From the NCBI RefSeq assembly GCF_018131105.1, contig NZ_JAFCJI010000001.1, positions 2,976,001 to 3,040,000 of the forward strand: 64,000 bases of DNA, given 5' to 3'. The notes beneath the pieces are model-generated. The model made no database searches. It was not told the origin of the DNA and saw only the letters and a program-made list of their open reading frames with translations. Numbering within the stretch: the first letter of the stretch is position 1; every line of letters starts with the position of its first letter. Positions 24,603 through 34,036 of this stretch are shown one piece after another. The translations under genes were made by a program, and so were the position numbers. This DNA comes from Bradyrhizobium manausense. GTDB lineage: Bacteria > Pseudomonadota > Alphaproteobacteria > Rhizobiales > Xanthobacteraceae.

Positions 24603-27600
24603 ATGTCCGAAAAGCCGCAGAAGTCCCAAAAGTCTGAAGCCAAAGACTATTCGAAGACCCTGTTCCTGCCGCAGACCGAATTCCCGATGCGCGCCGGCCT
24701 GCCGCAGCGCGAGCCGGAAATCCTCAAGCGCTGGTACGAGATCGGCCTCTACGAAAAGCTGCGCGACAGCGCAAAAGGCCGCGCCAAGTTCGTGCTGCAT
24801 GACGGCCCGCCCTATGCCAACGGCAACATCCATATCGGCACGGCGCTGAACAAGATCCTCAAGGATCTCGTCACCAAGAGCCAGCAGATGCTGGGCTTCG
24901 ATTCCAACTACGTGCCCGGCTGGGACTGCCACGGCCTGCCCATCGAGTGGAAGGTCGAGGAGGAGAACTATCGCAAGAAGGGCAAGCAGAAGCCTGACTT
25001 CCGCGACAGCGCTGCGATGATCGATTTCCGCAAGGAGTGCCGCGCCTACGCCACGCACTGGCTCAACGTGCAGCGCGAGGAGTTCAAGCGGCTCGGCGTG
25101 ATCGGCGATTGGGCTCATCCCTACGCCACCATGAATTATCCGGCCGAAGCCCAGATCGCGCGCGAGCTGATGAAGTTCGCGGCCAATGGCACGCTGTATC
25201 GCGGCTCCAAGCCAGTGATGTGGAGCGTGGTCGAGAAGACCGCGCTCGCCGAAGCCGAGGTCGAGTACGAGGACTACACGAGCGACATGGTCTGGGTGAA
25301 ATTCCCGGTCACCTCGCCGGCGCATGGCGCGCTCGCCTCCGCAAGCGTCGTGATCTGGACCACCACGCCCTGGACGCTGCCCGGCAATCGCGCCATCTCG
25401 TTCTCGCCGAAGATCGCCTATGGCCTCTACAAGGTGACGGACGCGCCCGCGGACAATTGGGCCAAGACCGGCGATCTCCTGATCCTCGCCGACGCGCTCG
25501 CCGCAGAAGTGTTCAAGCAGGCGCGCGTGACCGCCTACGAGAAGGTCCGCGACATCCCCGGCGACACCATGGACGCGATCGAATGCGCCCATCCGCTGAA
25601 GGGCCTCGCCGGCGGCTACGAATTCACCGTGCCGCTGTTGTCCGGCGACCACGTCACCGATGACACCGGCACCGGCTTCGTGCACACCGCGCCGAGCCAC
25701 GGCCGTGAAGACTTCGACGTCTGGATGGCGAACACCCGCGAGCTCGATGCCCGCGGCATCAACAGTGCGATCCCCTACACCGTCGACGAGAACGGCGCCT
25801 ATACCGACCAGGCGCCGGGCTTCACGGGCAAGCGCGTCATCAACGACAAGGGCGAAAAGGGCGACGCCAACGAGGCCGTGATCAAGGCGCTGGTCGAGGG
25901 CGGCAAGCTGCTCGCGCGCGGCCGGCTCAAGCACCAATATCCGCATTCCTGGCGCTCGAAGAAGCCGGTGATCTTCCGCAACACGCCGCAATGGTTCATC
26001 GCGATGGACAAGGACATTGCGAGCAACGGCAAGACCAGGTCCGGTGACACGCTGCGCGCCCGTGCGCTGCAAGCGATCTCGGTGACGCAATGGGTGCCGC
26101 CCTCGGGCGAGAACCGCATCAACGGCATGATCGAGGCCCGCCCCGACTGGGTGATCTCGCGCCAGCGCGCCTGGGGCGTGCCGATCGCCGTGTTCGTGCG
26201 CGAGAAGGGCGACGGCTCGGCGGAGATTCTCCAGGACGAGACCGTCAACACCCGCATCGGCGACGCCTTCGCCAAGGAAGGCGCCGACGCCTGGTATGCG
26301 ACGGGCGCGCGCGAGCGCTTCCTCGGACCGCGCGCCGCTGAGGATTGGCAGAAGGTCGACGACATTCTCGACGTCTGGTTCGATTCCGGCTCGACGCACG
26401 CCTTCGTGCTCGAAGACCCCGTGCAATTCCCCGGCCTCGCCGGCATCAAACGCAAGGTCGACGGCGGCACCGACACGGTGATGTACCTCGAAGGCTCTGA
26501 CCAGCATCGCGGCTGGTTCCACTCCTCGCTGCTGGAGAGCTGCGGCACGCGCGGCCGTGCGCCCTACGACATCGTGCTGACCCACGGCTTCACCCAGGCC
26601 GAGGACGGCCGCAAGATGTCGAAGTCGCTCGGCAACACCATCGAGCCGCAGGCGGTCATCAAGGAATCCGGCGCCGACATCCTGAGACTCTGGGTCGCGT
26701 CCTGCGACTATACCGACGACCAGCGCATCGGCCCCGAGATCCTGAAGAACACCGTCGAGACCTACCGCAAGCTGCGCAACACGGTGCGCTGGATGCTCGG
26801 CACGCTGCATCACTACAAGCCGGCCGACGCAGTCGCGCCCGCCGAGATGCCCGAGCTCGAGCGGCTGATGCTGCACGAGCTCGCGATCCGCGCCGAACTG
26901 GTCCGCAACGCCTATGAGACGTTCGACTACAAGAGCGTGGTCGCAACACTGTCCGCGTTCCTGAACAGCGAACTCTCGGCATTCTACTTCGATATCCGCA
27001 AGGACACGCTGTATTGCGATCCGCCGTCTTCGCTGGTGCGCAAGGCGGCGCTGACCACGATCGACCTGCTGTGCAATTCGATCCTGAAATGGCTGGCGCC
27101 GGTTCTGAGCTTCACGTCGGAAGAAGCCTGGCGCATGTACAGGCCGGATGCCGAACCGTCGGTGCATTTGACGCTGTTCCCGGAGGGCCTCGAGAAACTC
27201 CGCGACGACAAGCTCGCCGCGAAATGGGAAACCATCCGCAACGTCCGCCGCGTCGTCACCGGCGCGCTGGAGCTCGAGCGTGCCGCCAAGAACATCGGCT
27301 CGTCGCTGGAAGCGTCACCGGTAATCTATGTCGCCGACCGCGACATGCTGGCGACGCTGTTCGACACTGATGTGGCCGAGATCTGCATCACCTCGAACTA
27401 CGAGGTGCGCGAGGGCGAAGCGCCCGCCTCTGCATTCCGTCTCGATGCTGTCGCCGGCGTCGCGGTCGTGGTGGAGAAGGCCGTCGGCACCAAATGCGCC
27501 CGCTCCTGGAAGATCTCGCCGACCGTCGGCGAGGACGCTGAATACCCCGACGTCACCCCGCGCGACGCGAAGGCGCTGCGCGAATGGAAGGCGTTGGGCG

Positions 27601-27611
27601 TGAGCATCTGA
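24603..27611 (+). CDS. ileS: Isoleucyl-tRNA synthetase
   Basis: Class Ia aminoacyl-tRNA synthetase that charges tRNA-Ile and edits Val. 1002 residues. The HIGH-type motif is in [16 protein letters not shown] (about 76-91), the CP1 editing domain holds [13 protein letters not shown] and the [12 protein letters not shown] block, and the KMSKS motif is [12 protein letters not shown]-terminal anticodon-binding helical domain follows. The terminal zinc-finger Cys set of some bacterial IleRS is not apparent, which fits the alphaproteobacterial form. lspA starts 10 bases downstream, a very common pairing. Confidence 0.98.
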   Translation: MSEKPQKSQKSEAKDYSKTLFLPQTEFPMRAGLPQREPEILKRWYEIGLYEKLRDSAKGRAKFVLHDGPPYANGNIHIGTALNKILKDLVTKSQQMLGFDSNYVPGWDCHGLPIEWKVEEENYRKKGKQKPDFRDSAAMIDFRKECRAYATHWLNVQREEFKRLGVIGDWAHPYATMNYPAEAQIARELMKFAANGTLYRGSKPVMWSVVEKTALAEAEVEYEDYTSDMVWVKFPVTSPAHGALASASVVIWTTTPWTLPGNRAISFSPKIAYGLYKVTDAPADNWAKTGDLLILADALAAEVFKQARVTAYEKVRDIPGDTMDAIECAHPLKGLAGGYEFTVPLLSGDHVTDDTGTGFVHTAPSHGREDFDVWMANTRELDARGINSAIPYTVDENGAYTDQAPGFTGKRVINDKGEKGDANEAVIKALVEGGKLLARGRLKHQYPHSWRSKKPVIFRNTPQWFIAMDKDIASNGKTRSGDTLRARALQAISVTQWVPPSGENRINGMIEARPDWVISRQRAWGVPIAVFVREKGDGSAEILQDETVNTRIGDAFAKEGADAWYATGARERFLGPRAAEDWQKVDDILDVWFDSGSTHAFVLEDPVQFPGLAGIKRKVDGGTDTVMYLEGSDQHRGWFHSSLLESCGTRGRAPYDIVLTHGFTQAEDGRKMSKSLGNTIEPQAVIKESGADILRLWVASCDYTDDQRIGPEILKNTVETYRKLRNTVRWMLGTLHHYKPADAVAPAEMPELERLMLHELAIRAELVRNAYETFDYKSVVATLSAFLNSELSAFYFDIRKDTLYCDPPSSLVRKAALTTIDLLCNSILKWLAPVLSFTSEEAWRMYRPDAEPSVHLTLFPEGLEKLRDDKLAAKWETIRNVRRVVTGALELERAAKNIGSSLEASPVIYVADRDMLATLFDTDVAEICITSNYEVREGEAPASAFRLDAVAGVAVVVEKAVGTKCARSWKISPTVGEDAEYPDVTPRDAKALREWKALGVSI

Positions 27612-27621
27612 TCGGACGGCC

Positions 27622-28116
27622 ATGCCCCCGCTCCGCGCCGGCATCCTCGCAGCCTTGGTCACGCTCGTGGCCGACCAGGCTTCGAAGCTATGGCTCCTGA
27701 ATGGCTTCGACCTCGCCCGCAAGGGCGTGGTGAAGGTGACGCCCTTTTTCGACCTGGTGCTGGCCTGGAATATCGGGATCAGCTTCGGCTGGCTGCAGAA
27801 TGACAGCCAGTCGGCACAGATCGCACTGATGGCGGTGAAGATCGTCGCGGTGATTGCGCTCGCGATCTGGTTGGCCCGGTCGCAGACCCGGCTCGCCACG
27901 GTGGCGCTCGGGCTGATCATCGGCGGCGCCATCGGGAACGGCATCGACCGCTTGGCCTATGGCGCGGTGGTCGATTTTGCCCTGTTCCATATCGAAATCG
28001 GCGGAAATACCTATAATTGGTACATCTTCAATCTCGCGGACGTAGCCATCGTTGCTGGGGTGGCTGCCCTATTGTATGATTCCTTCCTGGGGGTACCCGC
28101 CGCAAAAGCGCCCTGA
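27622..28116 (+). CDS. lspA: Lipoprotein signal peptidase
   Basis: Inner-membrane aspartyl protease (signal peptidase II) that removes the signal peptide from prolipoproteins. 164 residues with four hydrophobic segments. The catalytic Asp motifs are GGAIGNGIDRLAYGAVVDF and FNLADVAIVAG, and the N-terminal VADQASKLW and WNIGISFGWL blocks are family-typical. Cotranscribed with ileS by spacing; the downstream exported-protein gene starts 124 bases later. Confidence 0.97.
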   Translation: MPPLRAGILAALVTLVADQASKLWLLNGFDLARKGVVKVTPFFDLVLAWNIGISFGWLQNDSQSAQIALMAVKIVAVIALAIWLARSQTRLATVALGLIIGGAIGNGIDRLAYGAVVDFALFHIEIGGNTYNWYIFNLADVAIVAGVAALLYDSFLGVPAAKAP

Positions 28117-28239
28117 TCCCGGCCGATACGGACCGCAGGCGGAACCTTGCTTGGCGAGGCGTGGTCGCGCGAGACGCGGCAAGACTGGTACGTCAAGACT
28201 TGCACATCAAGACTGCCACAATATGGAACAGGTACAGGT

Positions 28240-28980
28240 ATGCGCAGCTTCCAGACCAGCGGTTCGATGGGACGAGATTCCCGGCGGGGACTTTGGCTGG
28301 CGCTGAAATTGTCCGCTGTCGCAATCGGCATCGGTCTCGTCATGTCGGCAGGTCCGGTTCGCGCGGGTGACGATGGCGACGATGACGACGACATGACCTT
28401 CGAAGAGAAGCTCATCGATAATCTGATGTCCGGCATCGGTGCCAAGGGCATGGAGAGGAAGGGCATCGAGTACCGCGAGCGGTCGCCGCTGGTGGTGCCG
28501 CCGAACCTCGACCTGCCGCCGCCCGCCAGTGCCGACGCCAAGAACGCACCAAACTGGCCGAAGGATCCGGACGAGAAGCGCCGCAAGGAGGCTATCGCCC
28601 AGCGGAAGAAGACATCGACCGGCAGCAAGGCAGCCGAATACCTGAAAAATGCCCAGCCGCTATCGCCCGCCGAGTTGAACGCCCACAAGACCGCCGCGGT
28701 TGAAAAGACCAGCAGGGATCCGGTCCAGCCGGGGGCCAATATCGACCACCCGACGATGAGTCCGGCCGAGCTCGGTTACACCGGCGGACTATGGAACCTG
28801 TTGTCGAACAACAAGAGCCCCGAATCCAAGCCATTCACGAGCGAGCCGCCGCGCCAATCGCTGGTCGAACCGCCGGCGGGATATCAGACGCCTTCGCCGA
28901 ACTATGCCTATGGCTCGGGAGAAGATAAGACGCGCCGGACCTATTTCGACGTCCGGTCCGGCAAGGAGAAGGAGCAATAA
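28240..28980 (+). CDS. Conserved exported hypothetical protein
   Basis: 246 residues from MRSFQTSGSMGRD; an ATG nine codons later is also possible. A signal peptide-like hydrophobic stretch (LWLALKLSAVAIGIGLVMSA) ends at AGPVRAGDD, followed by an acidic run (DDGDDDDDMTFEEK) and a Pro/Lys/Ser-rich, mostly disordered body. The segment FEEKLIDNLMSGIGAKGME may be a short helix. I recall similar proteins downstream of lspA in Bradyrhizobium and Rhodopseudomonas but know of no function. A link to envelope or peptidase processes can be guessed from its neighbours only. Confidence 0.7.
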   Translation: MRSFQTSGSMGRDSRRGLWLALKLSAVAIGIGLVMSAGPVRAGDDGDDDDDMTFEEKLIDNLMSGIGAKGMERKGIEYRERSPLVVPPNLDLPPPASADAKNAPNWPKDPDEKRRKEAIAQRKKTSTGSKAAEYLKNAQPLSPAELNAHKTAAVEKTSRDPVQPGANIDHPTMSPAELGYTGGLWNLLSNNKSPESKPFTSEPPRQSLVEPPAGYQTPSPNYAYGSGEDKTRRTYFDVRSGKEKEQ

Positions 28981-29021
28981 GCTCCTTGTCCGTCGCGCGC
29001 AGGCGCGGACCCGCCGCAATC

Positions 29022-29053
29022 ATCCGGTGTAGGCCGGATGCGGCAGATGACCT
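29022..29053 (+). terminator. Possible weak terminator after the exported-protein gene
   Basis: CATCCGG-TGTAGG-CCGGATG folds into a 7-bp stem 41 bases after the stop at 28980, but the T-run (TATTTTT) begins about ten bases after the stem rather than directly. It may be a weak terminator or part of the peptidase leader. Confidence 0.35.
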
Positions 29054-29173
29054 ATTTTTAAGTACAAGTCGACGGCGTTCTCTGCTTCGTGACCCGAAGC
29101 CCAAAGCCGCGCGGTGTAGCATGCCGTGCTTTCACGCCCGGACATCAGGATCCGGGCCTTTACAAGGATAGTG

Positions 29174-30568
29174 ATGTCCTCACACCGATCGATTGCCTGC
29201 CTCTTCGCCGCACTGCTTTCGACATCTGCCCTCGACGTCGGCAGCGCATTCGCCCAGACGACGGTCACCTCCGCGCCGCCCGCCAGCTTCACGCTCGCCA
29301 ACGGCCTTCAGGTCGTCGTGATCCCGGACCACCGCACGCCCGTGGTTACGGAGATGATCTGGTACAAGGTCGGCTCGGCTGACGAGACGCCGGGCAAGTC
29401 GGGCCTTGCCCATTTCCTCGAACATCTGATGTTCAAGGGCACGTCGAAGCATCCGGTCGGCGAATTCTCCCAGACCGTGCTCCGCGTCGGCGGCAACGAG
29501 AACGCCTCGACCTCGGTCGATTACACCAACTACTACCAGCGCGTGCCGAAAGAGCAGCTTCCGACCATGATGGAGTTCGAGGCCGATCGCATGACTGGCC
29601 TGATCCTCAAGGACGAGAACGTGCTGCCCGAGCGCGACGTCGTGCTCGAAGAGTACAATATGCGCGTCGCCAACAGCCCCGATGCGCGCCTCAACGAGCA
29701 GATCATGGCTGCGCTCTATCTCAATCATCCCTACGGCCGGCCGGTGATCGGCTGGCATCAGGAGATCGAGAAGCTCAATCGCGAGGACGCGCTCGCCTTC
29801 TACCGCCGCTTCTACGCGCCGAACAACGCGATCCTGGTGATCGCCGGCGACGTCGAGGCTGCCGACGTGCGTCCGCTGGTCGAACGCAATTTCGGCCCGA
29901 TCGCGGCTCAGCCGGCGATCCCGGCCCGCCGCGTTCGTCCGCAGGAGCCTGAGCCGGCGGCACCGCGCACCGTCACGCTGGCCGACCCGCGCGTGGAGCA
30001 GCCGAGCCTGCGCCGCTATTATCTGGTGCCTTCGGCGACGACGGCCGCGGCCGGCGAGAGCGCAGCGCTCGACGTGCTCGCGCAATTGATAGGCAGCGGC
30101 AGCAACTCCTATCTCTATCGCGCGCTTGTGGTCGACAAGCCGCTCGCGGTGTCCGCCAGCGCCAGCTATTCCAGCATCTCGCTCGATCCGACCCAGTTCG
30201 CGATCTCGGCTTCGCCGAGGTCAGGCGTCGGTTTTGCCGAGGTCGAGCAAGCGATCGACGGCGTCATCGCCAACGTCGCGCAAAATCCGATCCGCGCCGA
30301 GGATCTCGAGCGGGTCAAGACCCAGCTGATTGCCGAGGCGATCTACGCTCAGGACAATCAGGCCGTGCTGGCGCGCTGGTATGGCGGTGCGCTGACCACG
30401 GGTCTGTCGATCGAGGATATCAGAAGCTGGCCCGACCGCATCCGCGCCGTCACAGCCGAGCAAGTTCGCGCCGCTGCGCAAAAATGGCTCGAGAAGAAGC
30501 GATCGGTGACCGGCTATCTGATCAAGGACACCAACACCGCCGCCAAGCGCGAGGAGAAGCGCTCGTGA
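29174..30568 (+). CDS. M16 (pitrilysin) family zinc peptidase, active subunit
   Basis: 464 residues with a signal peptide ending near GSAFAQ, so periplasmic. The inverted zinc motif HxxEH is intact in GLAHFLEHLMF, and the distal Glu lies about 76 residues later in the ERDVVLEEYNM region. The second M16 domain (YYLVPSATTAA..., GSGSNSYLYRALV) follows. The partner gene overlaps by four bases (GTGA) and encodes a catalytically dead homologue, the usual heterodimer arrangement. ATG at 29174 was preferred over a GTG three bases upstream and an ATG at 29126. Substrates are unknown. Confidence 0.92.
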   Translation: MSSHRSIACLFAALLSTSALDVGSAFAQTTVTSAPPASFTLANGLQVVVIPDHRTPVVTEMIWYKVGSADETPGKSGLAHFLEHLMFKGTSKHPVGEFSQTVLRVGGNENASTSVDYTNYYQRVPKEQLPTMMEFEADRMTGLILKDENVLPERDVVLEEYNMRVANSPDARLNEQIMAALYLNHPYGRPVIGWHQEIEKLNREDALAFYRRFYAPNNAILVIAGDVEAADVRPLVERNFGPIAAQPAIPARRVRPQEPEPAAPRTVTLADPRVEQPSLRRYYLVPSATTAAAGESAALDVLAQLIGSGSNSYLYRALVVDKPLAVSASASYSSISLDPTQFAISASPRSGVGFAEVEQAIDGVIANVAQNPIRAEDLERVKTQLIAEAIYAQDNQAVLARWYGGALTTGLSIEDIRSWPDRIRAVTAEQVRAAAQKWLEKKRSVTGYLIKDTNTAAKREEKRS

Positions 30569-31938
30569 CCCATCCCTTCCTTCGCGCACGCTATTTCGCG
30601 TTGTCCCTCGCCACCGGCGCGGCCATCGCATTTGCCTCGGTCTCGCCGTCTCAGGCCGCGGCAAAGATCCAGCATCTGGTCTCGCCTGGCGGCATCGAAG
30701 CCTGGTTCGTGCAGGACGCGACCGTGCCGCTGATTGCCATGGAATATTCCTTTGCCGGCGGCTCGGCGCAGGATCCCAAGGACAAGTCCGGCGTCGCCAA
30801 CCTCGTTGGCGACCTCCTCGACGAGGGCTCTGGCGACCTGGATTCCAAGACTTTCCACGAGCGGCTCGACCGCCGCGCCATCGAACTCTCCTTCAGTGCC
30901 ACCCGGGACACCTTCCGCGGCAGCCTGCGGATGCTGCGCGACAACAAGGATGAGGCCTTCGACCTGCTGCGCTCGGCACTGACCTCGCCGCATTTCGACA
31001 CGGCCGATGTCGAACGCATCCGTTCGCAAGTGATATCGAGCCTGCGCCGCGACACCACCAATCCGACGTCGCTCGCGAGCCGCAAATTCCTGGAGATGAC
31101 CTTCGGCGATCATCCCTATGGACGGCAGACCACCGGCACACTGGAGAGCGTACCGACCATCACGGTCGCCGACATGAAGGATTATGTCGGCCGTGTCCTC
31201 GCCAAGGACACGCTGAAGATCGCGGTGGTCGGCGACGTCGACCCGACGACCCTGGGCAAACTGCTCGATCACACCTTTGGCAGCTTGCCGGCAAAAGCCA
31301 CCCTGGTGCCGGTCCCCGACGTCGAGGCCGCAAAGCCGCCGGAGCGCGCCTTCGTGCCGCTCGACGTGCCGCAGACCGTGATCACCTTCGGCGGCCCCGG
31401 CGTGATGCGCAGCGATCCGAACTTCATGGCGGCCTATGTCGTCAACCACATCCTCGGCGGCGGCGGCCTGTCCTCGCGGCTTTATCGCGAAGTCCGCGAG
31501 AAGCGCGGGCTGGCCTATTCGGTGTTCGAATCGCTGCTTTGGATGGAGCATTCGGGCATCTTCATCGGCAACACCGGCACCCGCGCCGACCGTGCCGGCG
31601 ACACAATGGATGCCATTGAGAAGGAAGTGCGCCGTATCGCCGACGAAGGCCCGACGCAGAAGGAACTCGACGAGGCCAAGTCCTATCTCAAGGGCTCGCA
31701 GATGCTGGCGCTCGACACCTCCTCCAAGCTCGCGCAGGCGCTGTTGCAATATCAGCAGGACAAGCTGCCGATCGACTATATCGAGAAGCGCAACGCCATC
31801 GTCGATGCGGTGACGCTTGATGACGCCAAGGCCGCCGCCAAGCGGTTGTGGGGCCAGGGACTTTTGACCGTCGTCGTCGGCCGCGCCCCGCAGGCTGCGG
31901 CGCAACCGGCCGCGGCACCGGCGACCAAGTCTAACTGA
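30565..31938 (+). CDS. M16 family peptidase-like protein, inactive subunit
   Basis: 457 residues starting at a GTG (30565) that overlaps the upstream stop; a longer frame from 30484 lies inside the neighbour. Signal peptide ends near SPSQAAA. At the place of HxxEH the sequence reads GVANLVGDLLDEG, without either His or the Glu, so it cannot bind zinc. The C-terminal domain is well kept (VNHILGGGGLSSRLYREVREKRGLAYSV, the Arg/Tyr pair that contacts substrate in M16 enzymes). It most likely forms a clam-shell heterodimer with the upstream active subunit, as in mitochondrial processing peptidase. An intrinsic terminator follows. Confidence 0.92.
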   Translation: MTHPFLRARYFALSLATGAAIAFASVSPSQAAAKIQHLVSPGGIEAWFVQDATVPLIAMEYSFAGGSAQDPKDKSGVANLVGDLLDEGSGDLDSKTFHERLDRRAIELSFSATRDTFRGSLRMLRDNKDEAFDLLRSALTSPHFDTADVERIRSQVISSLRRDTTNPTSLASRKFLEMTFGDHPYGRQTTGTLESVPTITVADMKDYVGRVLAKDTLKIAVVGDVDPTTLGKLLDHTFGSLPAKATLVPVPDVEAAKPPERAFVPLDVPQTVITFGGPGVMRSDPNFMAAYVVNHILGGGGLSSRLYREVREKRGLAYSVFESLLWMEHSGIFIGNTGTRADRAGDTMDAIEKEVRRIADEGPTQKELDEAKSYLKGSQMLALDTSSKLAQALLQYQQDKLPIDYIEKRNAIVDAVTLDDAKAAAKRLWGQGLLTVVVGRAPQAAAQPAAAPATKSN

Positions 31939-31958
31939 GGTCTGCCGACGTCCTTCTG

Positions 31959-31987
31959 AAATGGCCGGGCTCGCCCGGCCATTTTTC
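31959..31987 (+). terminator. Intrinsic terminator of the M16 operon
   Basis: AAATGGCCGGGC-T-CGCCCGGCCATTTTT is a strong stem with a T-run, 21 bases after the stop of the second M16 gene. Confidence 0.92.
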
Positions 31988-32055
31988 GTTTTGGGATGCA
32001 CCATTGCCGAAATTGGAGGTCCGCGATATGTCCGGACATCACGAATGGTGCCATC

Positions 32056-32472
32056 ATGCTGCGGATATCCCGCGATCTCGTCATCGACGAGGACGACATT
32101 GAGATCGACTTTGTCCGCGCCTCCGGCCCGGGCGGACAGAACGTCAACAAGGTCTCGACCTCGGCCCAGTTGCGCTTCGACACGCGCAAGCTGATCATCC
32201 CGGAAGATGCCGAAATCCGGCTCGCCCGCATCGCCGGCCAGCGCATGACCAAAGACGGCGTGATCGTGATCCAGGCGCAGCGCTTCCGCAGCCAGGATCG
32301 TAATCGGCAGGACGCCATCGATCGACTTGTCGAGATCCTGACCGAAGCGATGATCCGGCCGACGCCGCGCCGCGCAACACGGCCGACCTTCGCCTCCAAG
32401 CAGCGACGGCTCGACGGCAAGAAGCGCCGCAGCGACGTCAAGGCCGGGCGCGGCGGCCGCTTCAACGATTAG
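32056..32472 (+). CDS. arfB: Alternative ribosome-rescue factor ArfB (YaeJ)
   Basis: Codon-independent peptidyl-tRNA hydrolase that rescues stalled ribosomes. 138 residues: a release-factor domain with the GGQ loop in RASGPGGQNVNKVST, and a basic C-terminal tail (RRATRPTFASKQRRLDGKKRRS) that inserts into the empty mRNA channel. There is no codon-recognition domain, which separates it from RF1/RF2. The start MLRISRDLV is chosen because it matches the family; an in-frame start exists 60 bases upstream. Stands alone between a terminator and the dehydrogenase cluster. Confidence 0.95.
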   Translation: MLRISRDLVIDEDDIEIDFVRASGPGGQNVNKVSTSAQLRFDTRKLIIPEDAEIRLARIAGQRMTKDGVIVIQAQRFRSQDRNRQDAIDRLVEILTEAMIRPTPRRATRPTFASKQRRLDGKKRRSDVKAGRGGRFND

Positions 32473-32602
32473 TGAAACAGGCGCGCTTGCGCCGCGCGAT
32501 TGCCCCGGCGCACCGCGCGCTTTGTTCTCAACCGAAACAGCCCGCTACTACCACCGCATGTTTTGTGCCGCCTAGAGTTTGCGCACGCTGAATTTGTCGT
32601 GG

Positions 32603-33016
32603 ATGCGGGTCTTGTCGGGATTCTTGGCGATGCGCGCAGTCGTGTTGGGATTGTGCACCGCGATGGTGCTGGTGACGCGTGTCGCCGATGCGCAGATGCC
32701 GTTGCCGGCCGCGAGGCCGCCGGATGGCGCGACGCTGTTCAAGCAGCAATGCGCAGTGTGCCACACGACCAATTTGTCGGAACCGATGCGGCAAGGTCCG
32801 CCGCTGGTGAAGATCGTGGGTCGGACAGCCGGCAAGGTTGAAGGCTTTCACTATTCCGACGCGCTCGCGAAAGCGGATTTCACGTGGGAGGAAGCCAGGC
32901 TCGACGCCTGGCTGGCCAATCCGCAGGCCGTCATTCCCGGCACGGTCATGGCCTATCGGCAGGGCAAGCCGGACACGCGCGCTGCCATCATCGCCTATCT
33001 CAAGGAGTTGAACTGA
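32603..33016 (+). CDS. Class I c-type cytochrome
   Basis: 137 residues, exported: a hydrophobic signal segment (RAVVLGLCTAMVLVTRVADAQ) precedes the mature part. One heme site, CAVCH at residues 50-54, with a probable Met axial ligand in IPGTVMAYRQG. The fold is that of small soluble cytochromes c. It starts a cluster with a VOC protein, a Tat-exported small subunit and a GMC flavoprotein, so it is the probable electron acceptor of that dehydrogenase. Start is uncertain: TTG 32579, ATG 32603 and ATG 32630 are all in frame; 32630 would give the shortest plausible signal peptide. Confidence 0.9.
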   Translation: MRVLSGFLAMRAVVLGLCTAMVLVTRVADAQMPLPAARPPDGATLFKQQCAVCHTTNLSEPMRQGPPLVKIVGRTAGKVEGFHYSDALAKADFTWEEARLDAWLANPQAVIPGTVMAYRQGKPDTRAAIIAYLKELN

Positions 33017-33412
33017 ATGGCCAAGCCTGTCCATTCCATGATCCGCGTTTTCGACGAAGCGCGATCGCTCGACTTCTATGGCCGCGCCTTCGGCCTCGAA
33101 GTGGCCGACTATCTGAAGTTCGCAGACTTCGCCTTGATCTATCTGCGTCACCCCTCCTCACCTTTCGAGATCGAGTTAACGGTCAATTTCGACCGCAAGG
33201 AACCGTACCAGCTTGGTGACGGCTACGGCCATCTCGCTGTGGTGGTCGAGGATCTCGACGCCGAGCACGCCCGCTTCGAGCACGAGAAGCTTACGCCGGG
33301 GCCACTGCGCGACTTCAAGCACGAGGGCAAGACGCTGGCGCGTTTCTTCTTCGTCAGCGATCCCGATGGCTTCAAGATCGAGGTGATCCAGCGGGGCGGA
33401 CGTTTCGGTTAG
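33017..33412 (+). CDS. VOC-superfamily protein (glyoxalase/lactoylglutathione lyase-like)
   Basis: 131 residues with two beta-alpha-beta-beta-beta modules: HSMIRVFDEARSLDFYGRAFGLE and DGYGHLAVVVEDLDAEHARF. Candidate metal ligands are His6, Glu51 (FEIEL), His74 (YGHLAV) and Glu122 (KIEVIQRG), the usual set of glyoxalase I. Family members include glyoxalase I and lyases for other carbonyl compounds. The ATG follows the cytochrome stop directly with no gap, so it is cotranslated with it, and the predicted protein is cytoplasmic. A role in clearing a reactive product of the dehydrogenase is only a guess. Confidence 0.85.
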   Translation: MAKPVHSMIRVFDEARSLDFYGRAFGLEVADYLKFADFALIYLRHPSSPFEIELTVNFDRKEPYQLGDGYGHLAVVVEDLDAEHARFEHEKLTPGPLRDFKHEGKTLARFFFVSDPDGFKIEVIQRGGRFG

Positions 33413-33458
33413 TCAAAATCACAAAATCCCAAAACATAATAATCCAAGGAGGAATGCC

Positions 33459-34007
33459 ATGAGAGAGGTCGATCGCCGAAGCAAGCACAGCCGCCGGACT
33501 TTTCTCAAAGGCGCGGCAACCGCCGTACCGGTCGTGTCTGTCGCAACCAGCCTCAGTGTCAACATCGAGGGCGCCTGGGCCGATGAGGCCGGCACACTTT
33601 CGCCTGCGACGATGAAGACGCTGCTGAAGGTCGCCCGCGACATCTATCCGCACGACGTCCTCGGAGACAGCTACTACATCACCGCGATCAAGCCGTGGGA
33701 CGCCAAGGCCGCCAAGGACGCTTCCGTCAAGGCGCTGATCAGCGACGGTATTGCAAGGCTCGATCAGAACGCGAAGGACCGCCACAAAGCACCCTATGCC
33801 GAAGTGCCCTGGGAAGCCGATCGCGTGGTGCTCTTGAAGGAGATCGAGCAGAGCGACTTCTTTCAGAAGGTGCGCGGCGACCTCGTCGTTTCCCTCTACA
33901 ACCAGAAAGAGGTCTGGCCGCGCTTCGGCTACGAGGGCTCCTCCGCCGAACATGGCGGTTACATCAACCGCGGCTTCGCCGACATCGACTGGCTGCCGAA
34001 GGCTTAA
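33459..34007 (+). CDS. Tat-exported small subunit of GMC dehydrogenase (gluconate 2-dehydrogenase subunit 3-like)
   Basis: 182 residues. The N-terminus carries a twin-arginine signal, SRRTFLKGAA, followed by a hydrophobic stretch to about residue 40. The mature part (DIYPHDVLGDSYY..., ending FGYEGSSAEHGGYINRG) resembles the gamma subunit of membrane-bound gluconate, sorbitol or glucose dehydrogenases, which escorts the cofactor-loaded flavoprotein through Tat. An excellent ribosome-binding site, AAGGAGG, lies at 33446-33452. The catalytic subunit gene follows 29 bases later and has no signal of its own, in agreement with hitch-hiker export. Confidence 0.85.
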   Translation: MREVDRRSKHSRRTFLKGAATAVPVVSVATSLSVNIEGAWADEAGTLSPATMKTLLKVARDIYPHDVLGDSYYITAIKPWDAKAAKDASVKALISDGIARLDQNAKDRHKAPYAEVPWEADRVVLLKEIEQSDFFQKVRGDLVVSLYNQKEVWPRFGYEGSSAEHGGYINRGFADIDWLPKA

Positions 34008-34036
34008 CGGTCACCTCACGGTTCAGGAGAACGCAG

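Noticed and set aside
24408..27167. 919-residue open frame on the minus strand
   Set aside because: It is the antisense shadow of ileS; composition is His/Arg/Asp-rich without any domain and no family motif.
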